Shown here: piece by piece, positions 8,062 to 16,797 of the stretch
Layout: every line of letters begins with the position of its first letter
Position numbering within the stretch: position 1 is the first letter of the stretch
Source of the DNA: a virus
IMG/VR virus record: IMGVR_UViG_3300030104_000035
Location: 1-25,501 of that record
Reading direction: 5' to 3' (one strand)
Length of the DNA stretch: 25,501 nt
Position numbers and translations under genes: made by a program
The notes under the pieces: model-generated
What the model was told of the DNA's origin: nothing
What the model saw: the letters and a program-made list of their open reading frames with translations, nothing else
Database searches by the model: none

Positions 8062-9123
8062 TTAAGCAGCGTTGTAACGTGCTGTCACCAATGCTTGTGG
8101 GCGTAGAATCTTACGTCCGTAAAGGTGCATACCACGTACAATATCTGCAAATGAGTCAGGATCTCTGTAGTTCTCAACTTTGTTGATCTGCTCTGCAGAT
8201 GCTACAGCTTCTTCTTGACCTGCTAGGATGATACCAAAGTTGTCATCTTGTGCAGTTGTGCCAGAAGTACCTGGTCCAGTACCGTCTGTTGGTAGGTTGT
8301 TTGAAACATACAGCTTCATGCCGTGAATGTTATCTGCAACCAAGCCGTTCATTAGCTGACCATTGCCGCCGAAGTCTGAATTTAGAAGACGTGAATCTTC
8401 GTCTTTCAACATTTCAACAAAAATTGGGTCAACAACCAAGTAACGTCCACGTGAGTCAACGTTGCCTGTGTCCAACTGACGTGCCATTCTTGCAATAACT
8501 TGCAATGGTGAGGCTGTTGTAGTTGCTTTTGCAGTAGCGCCCGGTAGTCTAGGTGCTATTGGGATTGAGTCACCAGTTGTAGAACCTGAAGCTGAAGTTG
8601 TGATGTTAGTCATGTCAGACATATCCAACTGGTTCACCTTCAAAAATTCACCGTTGATCTCACCTGATGTTGGGTGCTGTGCAGTACCAGAAACAGCAGT
8701 TGAGTATTGTCCACTCGCTGCAGTACCTGTCATGTACAGTAAAACGTCAGCATCTAATGTATCAGCCATTTTGTATGCTGCTCTGTCTGCAGCTAGGCTA
8801 ACGAAGTCGATGTGTGAGAACTGTTCTTCGATGTCATCCATTTTGAAAGCAAAGTAGTTAGCTTTGTCGATGGTTAACTGGAAGTCAGTGTCATCTAGTT
8901 TCTCAACAGAGATAGCTGTGTGACGCTCTAATGCGGTTACAGTTACGTCTGGTTCTTTTTGGATGCGTACAACATCCCCTTGATTTGCAATGTCACCAAA
9001 GTATGAGTTGTTGGTGATTGCGCTGACAACTGATGCTTTACGTAAAGCGATCTGTGCCTGTTTGGAGTACATGATTGGGCTAAAGTTAGCGTCAAAGCCT
9101 CCACTTGCTGATGTAATAGCCAT
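8062..9123 (-). CDS. Major capsid protein
   Basis: A 353-residue protein beginning MAITSASGGFDANFSPIMYS. The start at 9123 is preferred to an upstream ATG at 9162 because AAGGAG lies nine bases before it. An early region with AQIALRKASVVSAITNN and GDVVRIQKEPDVTV, a central hydrophobic helix region (AADRAAYKMADTLDADVL), a long disordered-looking Thr/Ser/Gly loop, then GRYLVVDPIFVEMLKDEDSR and an end with GMHLYGRKILRPQALVTARY fit an HK97-fold coat protein of the kind found in short-tailed marine phages. It follows the scaffold gene, as expected. The leader carries a possible promoter and the 3' side a hairpin, consistent with high expression. Fold assignment is inferred from recall and gene order. 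Confidence 0.85.
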   Translation of the reverse strand: MAITSASGGFDANFSPIMYSKQAQIALRKASVVSAITNNSYFGDIANQGDVVRIQKEPDVTVTALERHTAISVEKLDDTDFQLTIDKANYFAFKMDDIEEQFSHIDFVSLAADRAAYKMADTLDADVLLYMTGTAASGQYSTAVSGTAQHPTSGEINGEFLKVNQLDMSDMTNITTSASGSTTGDSIPIAPRLPGATAKATTTASPLQVIARMARQLDTGNVDSRGRYLVVDPIFVEMLKDEDSRLLNSDFGGNGQLMNGLVADNIHGMKLYVSNNLPTDGTGPGTSGTTAQDDNFGIILAGQEEAVASAEQINKVENYRDPDSFADIVRGMHLYGRKILRPQALVTARYNAA

Positions 9124-9346
9124 AATTAAAATCTCCTTATAGATATGGCGTTGAAGTAACACTACATATCCACCATGAAGAGGCTCTTAGTTTTAGGGTG
9201 GTCAGCTATGCTTTGAGACTGCGCTGTCTCTCTGCGCTGGGCCTATACTTTGAGGTAAGTCTTTTGTGTGGCTAGTGCTTGATTAAGCATACACACTTAT
9301 TGTTGTGTATATACTATAGTTTTATCTACAATAGTTTGATTGTCAA
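9124..9346 (-). promoter_or_regulatory. Capsid gene leader: TTGACA element and RNA structures
   Basis: This 223-base non-coding gap contains a TTGACA box at 9341-9346, directly after the scaffold stop. A -10 is less clear: TAAAAC (9319-9324) lies 16 bases away and TATAGT (9313-9318) 22 bases away. The leader also has a GAGAC-loop-GTCTC hairpin (9215-9230), two copies of CAGCGCAG around it, and a GATATG...CATATC pair (9142-9147 and 9165-9170) just upstream of the ribosome binding site. A promoter and a stabilised capsid mRNA are inferences. Confidence 0.4.
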
Positions 9347-10321
9347 CTACTTTCTTGACATATCGTAAATAAATCTTCGGTTACGTTGAGCGTCAAGTAT
9401 TTCTTCTTGTCGCTTCTCGTATTCTTTAATAGACATTGCAGCTACCTCTGACTCACGAATGTATTTACTTGCTTCGTCTGCCTCTGGTGCTGCAGCGCCT
9501 TTTGTTTTAACTGAAGATGCTGCAGCTTTATCTGCAGTGTTCTTCTTTTTAGTAGTAATACCTGTGTCTATCTTATATAGATCGAGTACTCTTGATACAG
9601 ACTTTGCATCATCTACATTTTCATATAAAGCATCCTGTACCCACTTAGGCTGTTCTTTTGCCCAGTTATGAAATTTATCATCTTCACGAATTGCAATAAA
9701 ATCAGGGTGCATATTAATTAGTTCAGCTTCTGCTTTTTCTTTTTTAGCTGTAATGCGTAGTTCTTCTAACTCAGCCATACGTTCTTCTAAATCATTAGCA
9801 GTAGCTTTAGACTTTTTATCTGCGATGGTTTCTATAATAGACGCAACATCAGGGTATTCTTTTGCCCAAGCTTCAAGTTCTTCGTCTGTCTTAGGAAGTA
9901 CAAGCTCTTGGTTAGCAGCTTTAGTTATCTGTGCCTGTAGTGCTTCTATTTTTGCGTTAAACTCTTCTTCTTTTTTCTGTGAGTGTCTACGTAGATCACC
10001 ATAACGTTTCTTAAAGTTCTTTTCTTCAGCACCTAAGTCATCATCTTCTTGTGCTTTGGCTTCTGTTTTTTCTTCTTGTTTGGTATCACTCTCTGCCTGT
10101 ACTGGTTCAGCTTCAGGCTTCTCGCTACTGGGTTGATCTTCAGTACTTTCTTCATCTGTAATACCTGCTGCTGCTCTAGCTTGCTTTTTCATCTCTTCTA
10201 GTTCAGCTTCTTCCTTCTTGATACGTTCTTCATTGTTTAGATATCCACCTCTACCCATTAGTACTCTAGGTATTTCAGGTTTCACCATTGGGTTTGGTTT
10301 TGCAGTTTCGTTTGTAGCCAT
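9347..10321 (-). CDS. Head scaffolding protein
   Basis: A 324-residue, highly charged protein located immediately upstream of the capsid gene. It has an acidic Glu/Ser/Gln-rich region (about 50-100), predicted helical and coiled-coil stretches (KKEEEFNAKIEALQAQITKA, then DLEERMAELEELRITAKKEK), a more compact segment (INMHPDFIAIREDDKFHNWA, VQDALYENVDDAKSV) and a basic C-terminus (EKRQEEILDAQRNRRFIYDM). This layout and gene order are typical of scaffolds that direct capsid assembly, the basic tail usually contacting the coat protein. AAGGA with eight-base spacing supports the ATG. The scaffold call rests on composition and position. Confidence 0.75.
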   Translation of the reverse strand: MATNETAKPNPMVKPEIPRVLMGRGGYLNNEERIKKEEAELEEMKKQARAAAGITDEESTEDQPSSEKPEAEPVQAESDTKQEEKTEAKAQEDDDLGAEEKNFKKRYGDLRRHSQKKEEEFNAKIEALQAQITKAANQELVLPKTDEELEAWAKEYPDVASIIETIADKKSKATANDLEERMAELEELRITAKKEKAEAELINMHPDFIAIREDDKFHNWAKEQPKWVQDALYENVDDAKSVSRVLDLYKIDTGITTKKKNTADKAAASSVKTKGAAAPEADEASKYIRESEVAAMSIKEYEKRQEEILDAQRNRRFIYDMSRK

Positions 10322-10343
10322 TTGTTTTTTCCTTATGTTGGGG

Positions 10344-10357
10344 TCAGCCGAAGCCGA
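10344..10357 (-). other. UUCG-tetraloop hairpin between virion genes
   Basis: In the 48-base gap before the scaffold gene the minus strand reads TCGGC TTCG GCTGA: five base pairs (one G-U) closed by C(UUCG)G, an exceptionally stable RNA loop. No U-tract follows, so it is not a standard terminator. It could protect or mark an mRNA processing end. Confidence 0.45.
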
Positions 10358-10369
10358 GTGGCCTTATAG

Positions 10370-13300
10370 TTATTTGGATTTTTTCTTTCTTCCTTTTTTC
10401 TTAGATGCTAGTCCACCTTTTTCAAAACCTCTAACAACTCCTCTATCTAAGTCTCTTAAAACATTTTCTGTTCTAGCTGCTGCTTTTAGTGCCTGAGTTC
10501 TCTCTTCTCTAGAAGCACCTCTGTCTCTCATGTCTTGCATTACTTTTTGCGTATTTTGTCTTGCTTGTTGTACTCTAGGAGAAGCTTGTCTTATTGGAGT
10601 TGTTGCTGTTTTTGGAGCAGGACGTGGTTGAGCTTTCATCTCTGCTTCAATACGTTCTATATCAAACCTATCTTGCATTTTATCAAAATCATCTGCATCA
10701 GAACTTTGAGGAATAAACGGAGTTGTTGTTGTTGCCGCAGGTGGTGCAGGACTTATTGCACCGTCAACTCCGGGTGTAAATCCTCTGTTATTATCTACGC
10801 CTGGAGTTGTTTTGTCGTTTGCTGTTTGTGCATCTGGAGTATATGCCTTTGTCATTTTATCTAACTGTGCATATAGTGCGCTAGTTTGTTCAGGAGTTCT
10901 GCCCAGTGCTTCTGTCTCTTTACCTGTTATCTTATTTAACAAAGTAGCTACTAATCCCGGCTCATCTCTATTTGCTAATTCAAGTAGGGTATCATATCTT
11001 CTTTTATCTACTTCACTTGTATAAGGATCATCTCTTCTGCGTTCTAATTCAGCCTTAGTTCTTCTAGTTTGATCCCACATAATAATTTTAGTTATAGGAC
11101 TTAAAGAACCAAAGACTTTACTACCAAAACTTTTCTGGTCTTCCACCATCTCTTGTAGTTCTGCAAGAGTTAATTCTTTGTAGTTAATACCTTCTGGCAT
11201 AGGCATATCTTCTACACCGGGATCATCATTCTGAGAAGCGCCATAGTTTACAGAACCGTAGTTTACTGTTGGTATTACACCTGTTGAACCTACAGGTTGC
11301 ATAGTTGTGGCTTCTCCTACAGGATAGTAACCTGCAGGTATTTCCATCTGGGGTTCACCGTCTATAAATGTGATAAATATTCTGTGACCTTGATCATTCA
11401 TATATTCACGCATCTCTAGCATTGGTTCGCCTGTACCACCACTAACTTGATCAGGGTAAGCCATATCCATGTCAAAGCCACCCTTTTGATCTTCTGCATA
11501 AAAAGGCTGATTGAATTGGTCTTCACCACCTATGAGATTATCATCTGTAGCCATGCCACCTTCGTCATAACCAAAAGTGTTGGCAAGGCCCTGCTTAAAC
11601 CTTGGAATAAACCCCTCACGTTCTAAAAGATTTGTACCTTCTGGAATATTTGGGTATTGACCACCTCTCCTATCAGAGCTAAACAAATTATTCTGATTGT
11701 TTTCTTGATTATCTTCTCTATCAAAAGGGTTATAACCAGTCATCTCTCTTGCTTTTTGTACAGCAGATTGAAAAAAAGATGGTTGATTAGCTTCTGCTCT
11801 ACGTTTGTTGTATTCTGCACGTCTTTCTGCTGCTTCTCTTTGAGCCTGATCTTGTTGTCTAAGTTCAAATCCTTTTCCACCAAAATTTATTTGATCTGCT
11901 ATTGAAGGAAAAACATTATCTCTTTCAGGAGGTTTTCTATTTAAAGTAGGTCTATCTATTTTAGTTATACCAAGATCAGAGGGTTTGTAACTACCAGTTG
12001 TTGAACTAGCTGTGTAGCTAGGCTGTGCTGGACTCGCAGATACTGAAGGGCTTGAAGATACTGAATTTTTTAGTGATTGAGTAGGGCTACTAAAAGGATC
12101 TGGAGCTTTTTGAACAACTGTGAAACGTTGTGGTCTAGGCTTAGGTCTAGGACTAGACTTTGGAGCTAAATAACTTTTATATATATTGCCACGCCCGCCT
12201 TCAAAGTTCATGCCACCTCTTCTCATTTCAACAGATTCTTCATCGTCAGGAACTTCCATAGTTTCTAGATCAGCAAGGTCTAATCCTATATCGTTTTCCA
12301 TTTCCATGTCATCTTCCATAGGCTCACCACCTATACGTCCATCTTCAGCCATTTCAGAATATCCCAGCTTGGCTTCATCACGTAAGTCTTCAAACAGTTT
12401 TACACCATGATAGTTTACGACATCTGCAGGTATGACTATCTCACCTTCACTTAACATAGCTGGTATGTCATCACGCACATTTTCTGCTGTTGAACCCATT
12501 GGTATATCGTTACCTGATACAGGATCTTGACCTATAGTATTATCAGGTACATCACCAAAGTTCATTGCCATTTGTTCTTCCATTGCTATACCGCCCTCGT
12601 TAAATGGGAATGCTTCTGCACCCACCTTTTTTGCATTACGTGCTAATACTAAGTGTCCTACTTGAATTACTTCTGCTGCTTCTAGTATTGCTTCTCCAGT
12701 TTCTCTGTCATAGAAGAAACCTCTTTTTATTGGATCATATCCTACTTGTGTCCACTCATCACTATCAAAAACTTCTTTTGCCATAGTGAAAAGTTCATCA
12801 TCAGCACCCTCTACATATTCTCCTGTCATAACAGCAAAAGGATTCTTTTCACCGCCCTTTGCTACTTTAAGAGCCTTAGAGCTATCTGTTCTTTTTGCAC
12901 TACCACTTAAAGTAGGTTTTATAAAGTTGACATTTTTTAGTCTAACTGCAGCTTTGTATTTTTCTTTTCCATTATGCCTAATTGTAGGAACCCAAACATC
13001 GTAGTCAGTATATGCAGGTATATTTAACCTTACGTCTACCATTTCTCCTGTTGAAACTTTTTCATTAAGTTCAACTATAGGGTTTCGTCTTTGTTTATCG
13101 TTTAAGGCACTTACGATTTCTTTATTGGTTGCAGGTTTAGGTACTTCTTTAACTTCTCTAATAGGTCTAATTTCATCAGCACGTTTTCTGTAGGTACTAG
13201 CAAAGACTCTACCTTCGTCTACCCCTGAAGCCAACTCTTGTAGTACTTCATTACGACCTTTAAGAGCTTTACGAAATTCTTCTGATGTAGCATTCTCTTT

Positions 13301-14176
13301 ACGCCACTTTTCAATAGCTTCATCTGTAAGACCTGCAGCTTCTATGGTTGGTACACCTTCTTTTATGGCTGCTCTTGGTGCGTCTACTACTTCTAGCTTA
13401 CCCATTATAGGGTAGTTATTTGACTTAACTATATCTAAATATGATGAGCCTTTTTGTCCTTTTTCATTACTTGTTATAAGTTTAGGTATATAGTACTTAC
13501 CATTCTTTTCTATAATAGTTAAGTCGCCATCTATTCTATCCTGCAGTCTTTTAAAACTAGGGGTGTCCATTTTAATTTCATCTAAGGCGTGACCTAATAT
13601 CTTAAAGGGTAATGGATCTCCTTTTTTATTTCTGCCCCGAACTGTAGATCCTACTGTATACTTTCCAAAAAGTCCTGATCGTCCTACTTTTTTTGCAAGA
13701 TTTTGTTTTGCTTTTATTCTGTCTTTTATTTTATCAGAAGTATCTTGGTATGTTTTAGCTAGATCTTTTTCTTTTCTTTTTTCAGTAAAAGATATAATGT
13801 TTGGCTGATTGGCAGCAGTTTTAGGCTTTATCCTAATGTTACCACCCATCATGCCTACAGCATCAGGGTCAACCTCAACTCGTTTAGCTACATCTACTGC
13901 TTTACGTATACCTGCAGCAGCAGCGTCACCTATACCCGGAACTGCACCAATTAAAGCAGCACCGCCCAGCGCAGCTATAAGTCCGTAATTAGGTTCATCT
14001 TTCATTAACTCATCATAGACTTCTTTTGCTGCCATAGCATCTCCTATGATAGGAGTAAACTCAGCAACAGTCTTAGCTGCATCTTTAAATGTAAGGTCAG
14101 TGTTTATGTCTGTTACAGGTTCTACACCGTAAGACTTAACAAAACCAAGACGTTCTTCCTCTGTAGGTTTATCCAC
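10370..14176 (-). CDS. Giant multidomain probable internal/ejected virion protein
   Basis: A 1268-residue protein starting with GTG, eight bases inside the preceding gene, with AAGGAG ten bases upstream. Residues about 64-95 are Ala/Gly-rich and hydrophobic (LIAALGGAALIGAVPGIGDA), a type of membrane-active helix frequent in ejection proteins. Residues about 383-515 form a compact charged region (YDVWVPTIRHNGKEKYK, NPFAVMTGEYV, GYDPIKRGFFYDRETG) like associated domains of phage polyvalent proteins. About 568-590 reads DDIPAMLSEGEIVIPADVV, a motif common in marine phage virion proteins. The middle is Pro/Ser/Gln/Asn-rich and disordered, and the end is strongly basic (ASKKKGRKKKSK). Copies of an E/K-GG-hydrophobic motif recur near residues 528, 890 and 1254. 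It lies between portal and scaffold, where internal virion proteins may occur. Function is inferred. Confidence 0.55.
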   Translation of the reverse strand: MDKPTEEERLGFVKSYGVEPVTDINTDLTFKDAAKTVAEFTPIIGDAMAAKEVYDELMKDEPNYGLIAALGGAALIGAVPGIGDAAAAGIRKAVDVAKRVEVDPDAVGMMGGNIRIKPKTAANQPNIISFTEKRKEKDLAKTYQDTSDKIKDRIKAKQNLAKKVGRSGLFGKYTVGSTVRGRNKKGDPLPFKILGHALDEIKMDTPSFKRLQDRIDGDLTIIEKNGKYYIPKLITSNEKGQKGSSYLDIVKSNNYPIMGKLEVVDAPRAAIKEGVPTIEAAGLTDEAIEKWRKENATSEEFRKALKGRNEVLQELASGVDEGRVFASTYRKRADEIRPIREVKEVPKPATNKEIVSALNDKQRRNPIVELNEKVSTGEMVDVRLNIPAYTDYDVWVPTIRHNGKEKYKAAVRLKNVNFIKPTLSGSAKRTDSSKALKVAKGGEKNPFAVMTGEYVEGADDELFTMAKEVFDSDEWTQVGYDPIKRGFFYDRETGEAILEAAEVIQVGHLVLARNAKKVGAEAFPFNEGGIAMEEQMAMNFGDVPDNTIGQDPVSGNDIPMGSTAENVRDDIPAMLSEGEIVIPADVVNYHGVKLFEDLRDEAKLGYSEMAEDGRIGGEPMEDDMEMENDIGLDLADLETMEVPDDEESVEMRRGGMNFEGGRGNIYKSYLAPKSSPRPKPRPQRFTVVQKAPDPFSSPTQSLKNSVSSSPSVSASPAQPSYTASSTTGSYKPSDLGITKIDRPTLNRKPPERDNVFPSIADQINFGGKGFELRQQDQAQREAAERRAEYNKRRAEANQPSFFQSAVQKAREMTGYNPFDREDNQENNQNNLFSSDRRGGQYPNIPEGTNLLEREGFIPRFKQGLANTFGYDEGGMATDDNLIGGEDQFNQPFYAEDQKGGFDMDMAYPDQVSGGTGEPMLEMREYMNDQGHRIFITFIDGEPQMEIPAGYYPVGEATTMQPVGSTGVIPTVNYGSVNYGASQNDDPGVEDMPMPEGINYKELTLAELQEMVEDQKSFGSKVFGSLSPITKIIMWDQTRRTKAELERRRDDPYTSEVDKRRYDTLLELANRDEPGLVATLLNKITGKETEALGRTPEQTSALYAQLDKMTKAYTPDAQTANDKTTPGVDNNRGFTPGVDGAISPAPPAATTTTPFIPQSSDADDFDKMQDRFDIERIEAEMKAQPRPAPKTATTPIRQASPRVQQARQNTQKVMQDMRDRGASREERTQALKAAARTENVLRDLDRGVVRGFEKGGLASKKKGRKKKSK

Positions 14177-14360
14177 TGTTCACTGTCTCCTTTAGTAACT
14201 TGAGTTTTCTAAGTACATCTATAGCACCCTGCTGTCTGTACATTGTAGTAGAATCGTTTGCTGACTCTAATGCACGTTGTCTCATACTTATTATTTCATC
14301 TATGTGTTGTTGAAACTGTTCGTAACATTCTTTATCGTTAACCAACTGCTTGAGGTGCAT
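14169..14360 (-). CDS. Small helical protein between portal and internal virion protein
   Basis: A 63-residue, largely alpha-helical protein (MHLKQLVNDKECYEQFQQHI, ending VLRKLKLLKETVNSG). It overlaps the portal 3' end by 23 bases and the next gene by eight bases, so it is probably translated by coupling; only a weak AGG lies near its ATG. Small helical genes at this place, after the portal, are common in marine podovirus-like genomes, but I do not know a proven function. The tight packing and in-frame conservation of a normal protein composition argue that it is real. Confidence 0.6.
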   Translation of the reverse strand: MHLKQLVNDKECYEQFQQHIDEIISMRQRALESANDSTTMYRQQGAIDVLRKLKLLKETVNSG

Positions 14361-16455
14361 TACCTGTGAATCCTTGTTCTTCAGGTAAAGGTGCTGTACC
14401 CATACCTATTTGTGATCCTCCACCTCCTGATGTGTCAGCTACGCTTTGTGGGCCTTGACCTTCAGGACCAGCTACACCTTGCTCTGGTGTTGGCGCTGGT
14501 GCTTGAAAACCTTTTAGTATCTCAGCCTGTATAGCTGCGTCAGCAATAGAGTTAGTCACCTTGTCAGGATCTAAGTCCATGCTTTTTGCAATCTCACGTA
14601 TAATATAATCCATTTTAGCAAAAGGTGCAAGTACTGGATTCTGTGCAACTTGTAAGAACTGCATCAAGCGTTGACTACGTACTTCGTTAGCCATTAGACT
14701 TTCTGTACCAGAAGCACTTACCTCTAAGTCACCCTTTATATTTTCATCAAAGTCAAACTGCATGTTAAATGCAAAGAATGCTTTACCTAATGGTCTGATT
14801 AAATAATCATCAACATTCTTAACAACGGTACGGATACTACCGTTAGCAGCAGACATAAGCATAGAGATTCCAGAAGCAGTACGCCCCACTCCCGAAACTC
14901 CTGTTTGACCATGTGCAAAAGATGGGAATCCAGTAGACTCATCTGCTAAAACCCTCGCTTTATCAAATAGTTGTATGTTTTCATTTGCTACGTTTGGAAA
15001 CTTTGTACCAAAAATAGCTTGTCCTGGAGCGCCACCTTGTCTTCTAAAAACTTTTCCGGGATATACAGACATGTCTTGGCCGGGAACTAGGTTAGTTTCA
15101 TCTACTTCTATAATTAGATTACCAGATAATGCAGCATTGTCAATAGCCATTCTCATAAAGCCATTCATCAATGTCTGTGTATCGTCCATGTTCTCAGCAA
15201 TACCAACGCCAAAGAAGGAGTATGGGTTATGCTCGTAAGGTACAGCGTAGTAAGGAATACGTGTAGGTTTAAATGGGTTTAGTACAAACCGTAGTACTTC
15301 ACCATTACATGTCCATATGTTACAGTTAACTTCGTCTAAGTCTGACAACTCACTAGGTACATCAACACCGTGTTCTTCTAGTATCTTTGTATCAACAAAA
15401 CCCCAGAACTCCAATACTTCCCAACGTTCTGATGTTGGTTGAGTATCGTCATCCTCCATAGTCATTTCCCAGTACTTCTGTGTATAGTCTGGTCCTGCAT
15501 CTACAGCTTTCTGTACTGCATCATCCATAAAGTATGGACGTGACTTCAGCGCACGTAGTTGTGTGCGTGACATCTTATGTCTTTGTACAGTATACTCAGC
15601 ATCGTCCATAGACTTTGCTTCAGGGTCAGGGTAAAAATCCCAAACACTTACATGATTACACTCAGGTACAGTCCTAACAAGAGGATTATAATTACCGTCA
15701 TCGCCCCAGTTAGGGTACTCTTTATCTACAGCAAACGGACCTTTCATAACACCTGTACCCATAAGTGCCATTTCAAATGCCATGCTTCTTAGGTGTACAT
15801 TAGCTCCACTTTCCTGTAGCTGGTCATGTATCTTCTTTTCCATCTTCTTAGCGGAAACCATAGCAGGGTGAAACGTAACTGAAGTAGCTGTAGTGCCATC
15901 ACCTTCTATAATCTTTTCAGAAACAGGTTCTAGTTTATCTTCCATGCCACCTAGTCTAGCCTGTAAATCCATCAAAGTTTCGCCGGGTTGTAAATCTGTA
16001 TCGCCATCTATTAAGTAAGGTCTTGGCGCTGGTGAACCCATAGCTGCACTTATAGCACCCTGTCCTGCTTCTACTCTAGGGTCTATGTTTATATGTACAG
16101 ACTCAGCTACCCCATCAGGTAGTACAGTAGGATTTACAGATAGAGGAAACTTGTTGTTACCAAATAGTACATCTACTATCTGTCCGTATGCTGCTAGTGT
16201 TTTGGTCTTTGTTACTTTTACAAATACACGTGACTTTTCTGTGTCGGTAAACTGTACGTCTGCTCCATACAAGCCACGGTAGTTACGGTATGCCTTTAGC
16301 CATCTTTGTTCATCTGCGTAGCGATGGTCTTCGGATCTTTTGTATCTTTCGCCTACAAAAGAAACAACACTTGATTTCTGTTCAAAGATACTATCAAGTC
16401 CACTCTCTGCAGCTACGACTTCATCTGTCTCAAACATTTCTTCTTGTTCAGCCAT
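14338..16455 (-). CDS. Portal protein (P22-like size)
   Basis: A 705-residue portal subunit that would form the dodecameric DNA channel at one capsid vertex and bind the terminase. The ATG at 16455 (MAEQEEMFETDEVV) is chosen over one at 16482 because AAGGA stands eight bases before it. The sequence contains the portal-like segments DEQRWLKAYRNYRGLYG and KVTKTKTLAAYGQIVDVLFG, the FYPDPEAKSMDDAEYTVQRH region, YYAVPYEHNPYSFFGVGIAE in the clip/stem part, then ASGISMLMSAANGSIRTVVK and a helical C-terminus ending in a Gly/Pro-rich disordered tail. Its length is close to that of P22 gp1 (725 residues). It overlaps the preceding small gene by eight bases and follows the terminase, as usual. Confidence 0.85.
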   Translation of the reverse strand: MAEQEEMFETDEVVAAESGLDSIFEQKSSVVSFVGERYKRSEDHRYADEQRWLKAYRNYRGLYGADVQFTDTEKSRVFVKVTKTKTLAAYGQIVDVLFGNNKFPLSVNPTVLPDGVAESVHINIDPRVEAGQGAISAAMGSPAPRPYLIDGDTDLQPGETLMDLQARLGGMEDKLEPVSEKIIEGDGTTATSVTFHPAMVSAKKMEKKIHDQLQESGANVHLRSMAFEMALMGTGVMKGPFAVDKEYPNWGDDGNYNPLVRTVPECNHVSVWDFYPDPEAKSMDDAEYTVQRHKMSRTQLRALKSRPYFMDDAVQKAVDAGPDYTQKYWEMTMEDDDTQPTSERWEVLEFWGFVDTKILEEHGVDVPSELSDLDEVNCNIWTCNGEVLRFVLNPFKPTRIPYYAVPYEHNPYSFFGVGIAENMDDTQTLMNGFMRMAIDNAALSGNLIIEVDETNLVPGQDMSVYPGKVFRRQGGAPGQAIFGTKFPNVANENIQLFDKARVLADESTGFPSFAHGQTGVSGVGRTASGISMLMSAANGSIRTVVKNVDDYLIRPLGKAFFAFNMQFDFDENIKGDLEVSASGTESLMANEVRSQRLMQFLQVAQNPVLAPFAKMDYIIREIAKSMDLDPDKVTNSIADAAIQAEILKGFQAPAPTPEQGVAGPEGQGPQSVADTSGGGGSQIGMGTAPLPEEQGFTGNAPQAVG

Positions 16456-16657
16456 TATATTCTTCCTTGTTAAAGCAGTCAAATTGTATGTCGTAATACT
16501 GGTTGTTTCTAAACTTATTCCAGTTAGAAGTATCAGCTAGATTCAAACACTCTTCCTGTGTATACATTTCTTGTGATACATACTGATTACCTGTATATAC
16601 CCAGTCAGTTCCGTTGTTTCCCCATATACTTATTACTAACACAAAAGCTTTTACCAT
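16448..16657 (-). CDS. Small protein with hydrophobic N-terminus
   Basis: A 69-residue protein. Its start shares one base with the stop of the upstream zinc-ribbon gene (TAATG), and its end overlaps the portal start by eight bases. Residues 1-14 (MVKAFVLVISIWGN) look like a short signal or anchor. Two Cys (C37 in QEECLNLAD and C61 in QFDCFNKEE) could form a disulfide if exported. I know similar small exported-looking proteins from marine phages but no function. The position between terminase and portal is unusual for an exported protein. Confidence 0.5.
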   Translation of the reverse strand: MVKAFVLVISIWGNNGTDWVYTGNQYVSQEMYTQEECLNLADTSNWNKFRNNQYYDIQFDCFNKEEYNG

Positions 16658-16797
16658 TACTTATCTTTCCAAGGTCCATTGTTAAAAGCAGCCTGTTCTT
16701 CACAGTTAGGGCATTTATCGTTCCACATATTTTTATTGTAACTTATCTCACACTTAGGGCAAGTTTCTACTAATTTAGTATCCGAATGTGGAATCAC
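16657..16797 (-). CDS. 46-residue zinc-ribbon protein
   Basis: A short gene that starts with GTG at 16797, inside the last 23 bases of the large terminase gene, and stops at 16657 where TAATG couples it to the next gene. AGGA lies about ten bases before the GTG. The protein contains CPKC (residues 13-16) and CPNC (29-32) separated by 12 residues, a clear four-cysteine zinc-ribbon pattern, followed by EEQAAFNNGPWKDK. The junction geometry and the two CPxC knuckles make chance unlikely. The role is unknown; a nucleic-acid or protein-binding adaptor for packaging is possible. Confidence 0.65.
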   Translation of the reverse strand: MIPHSDTKLVETCPKCEISYNKNMWNDKCPNCEEQAAFNNGPWKDK

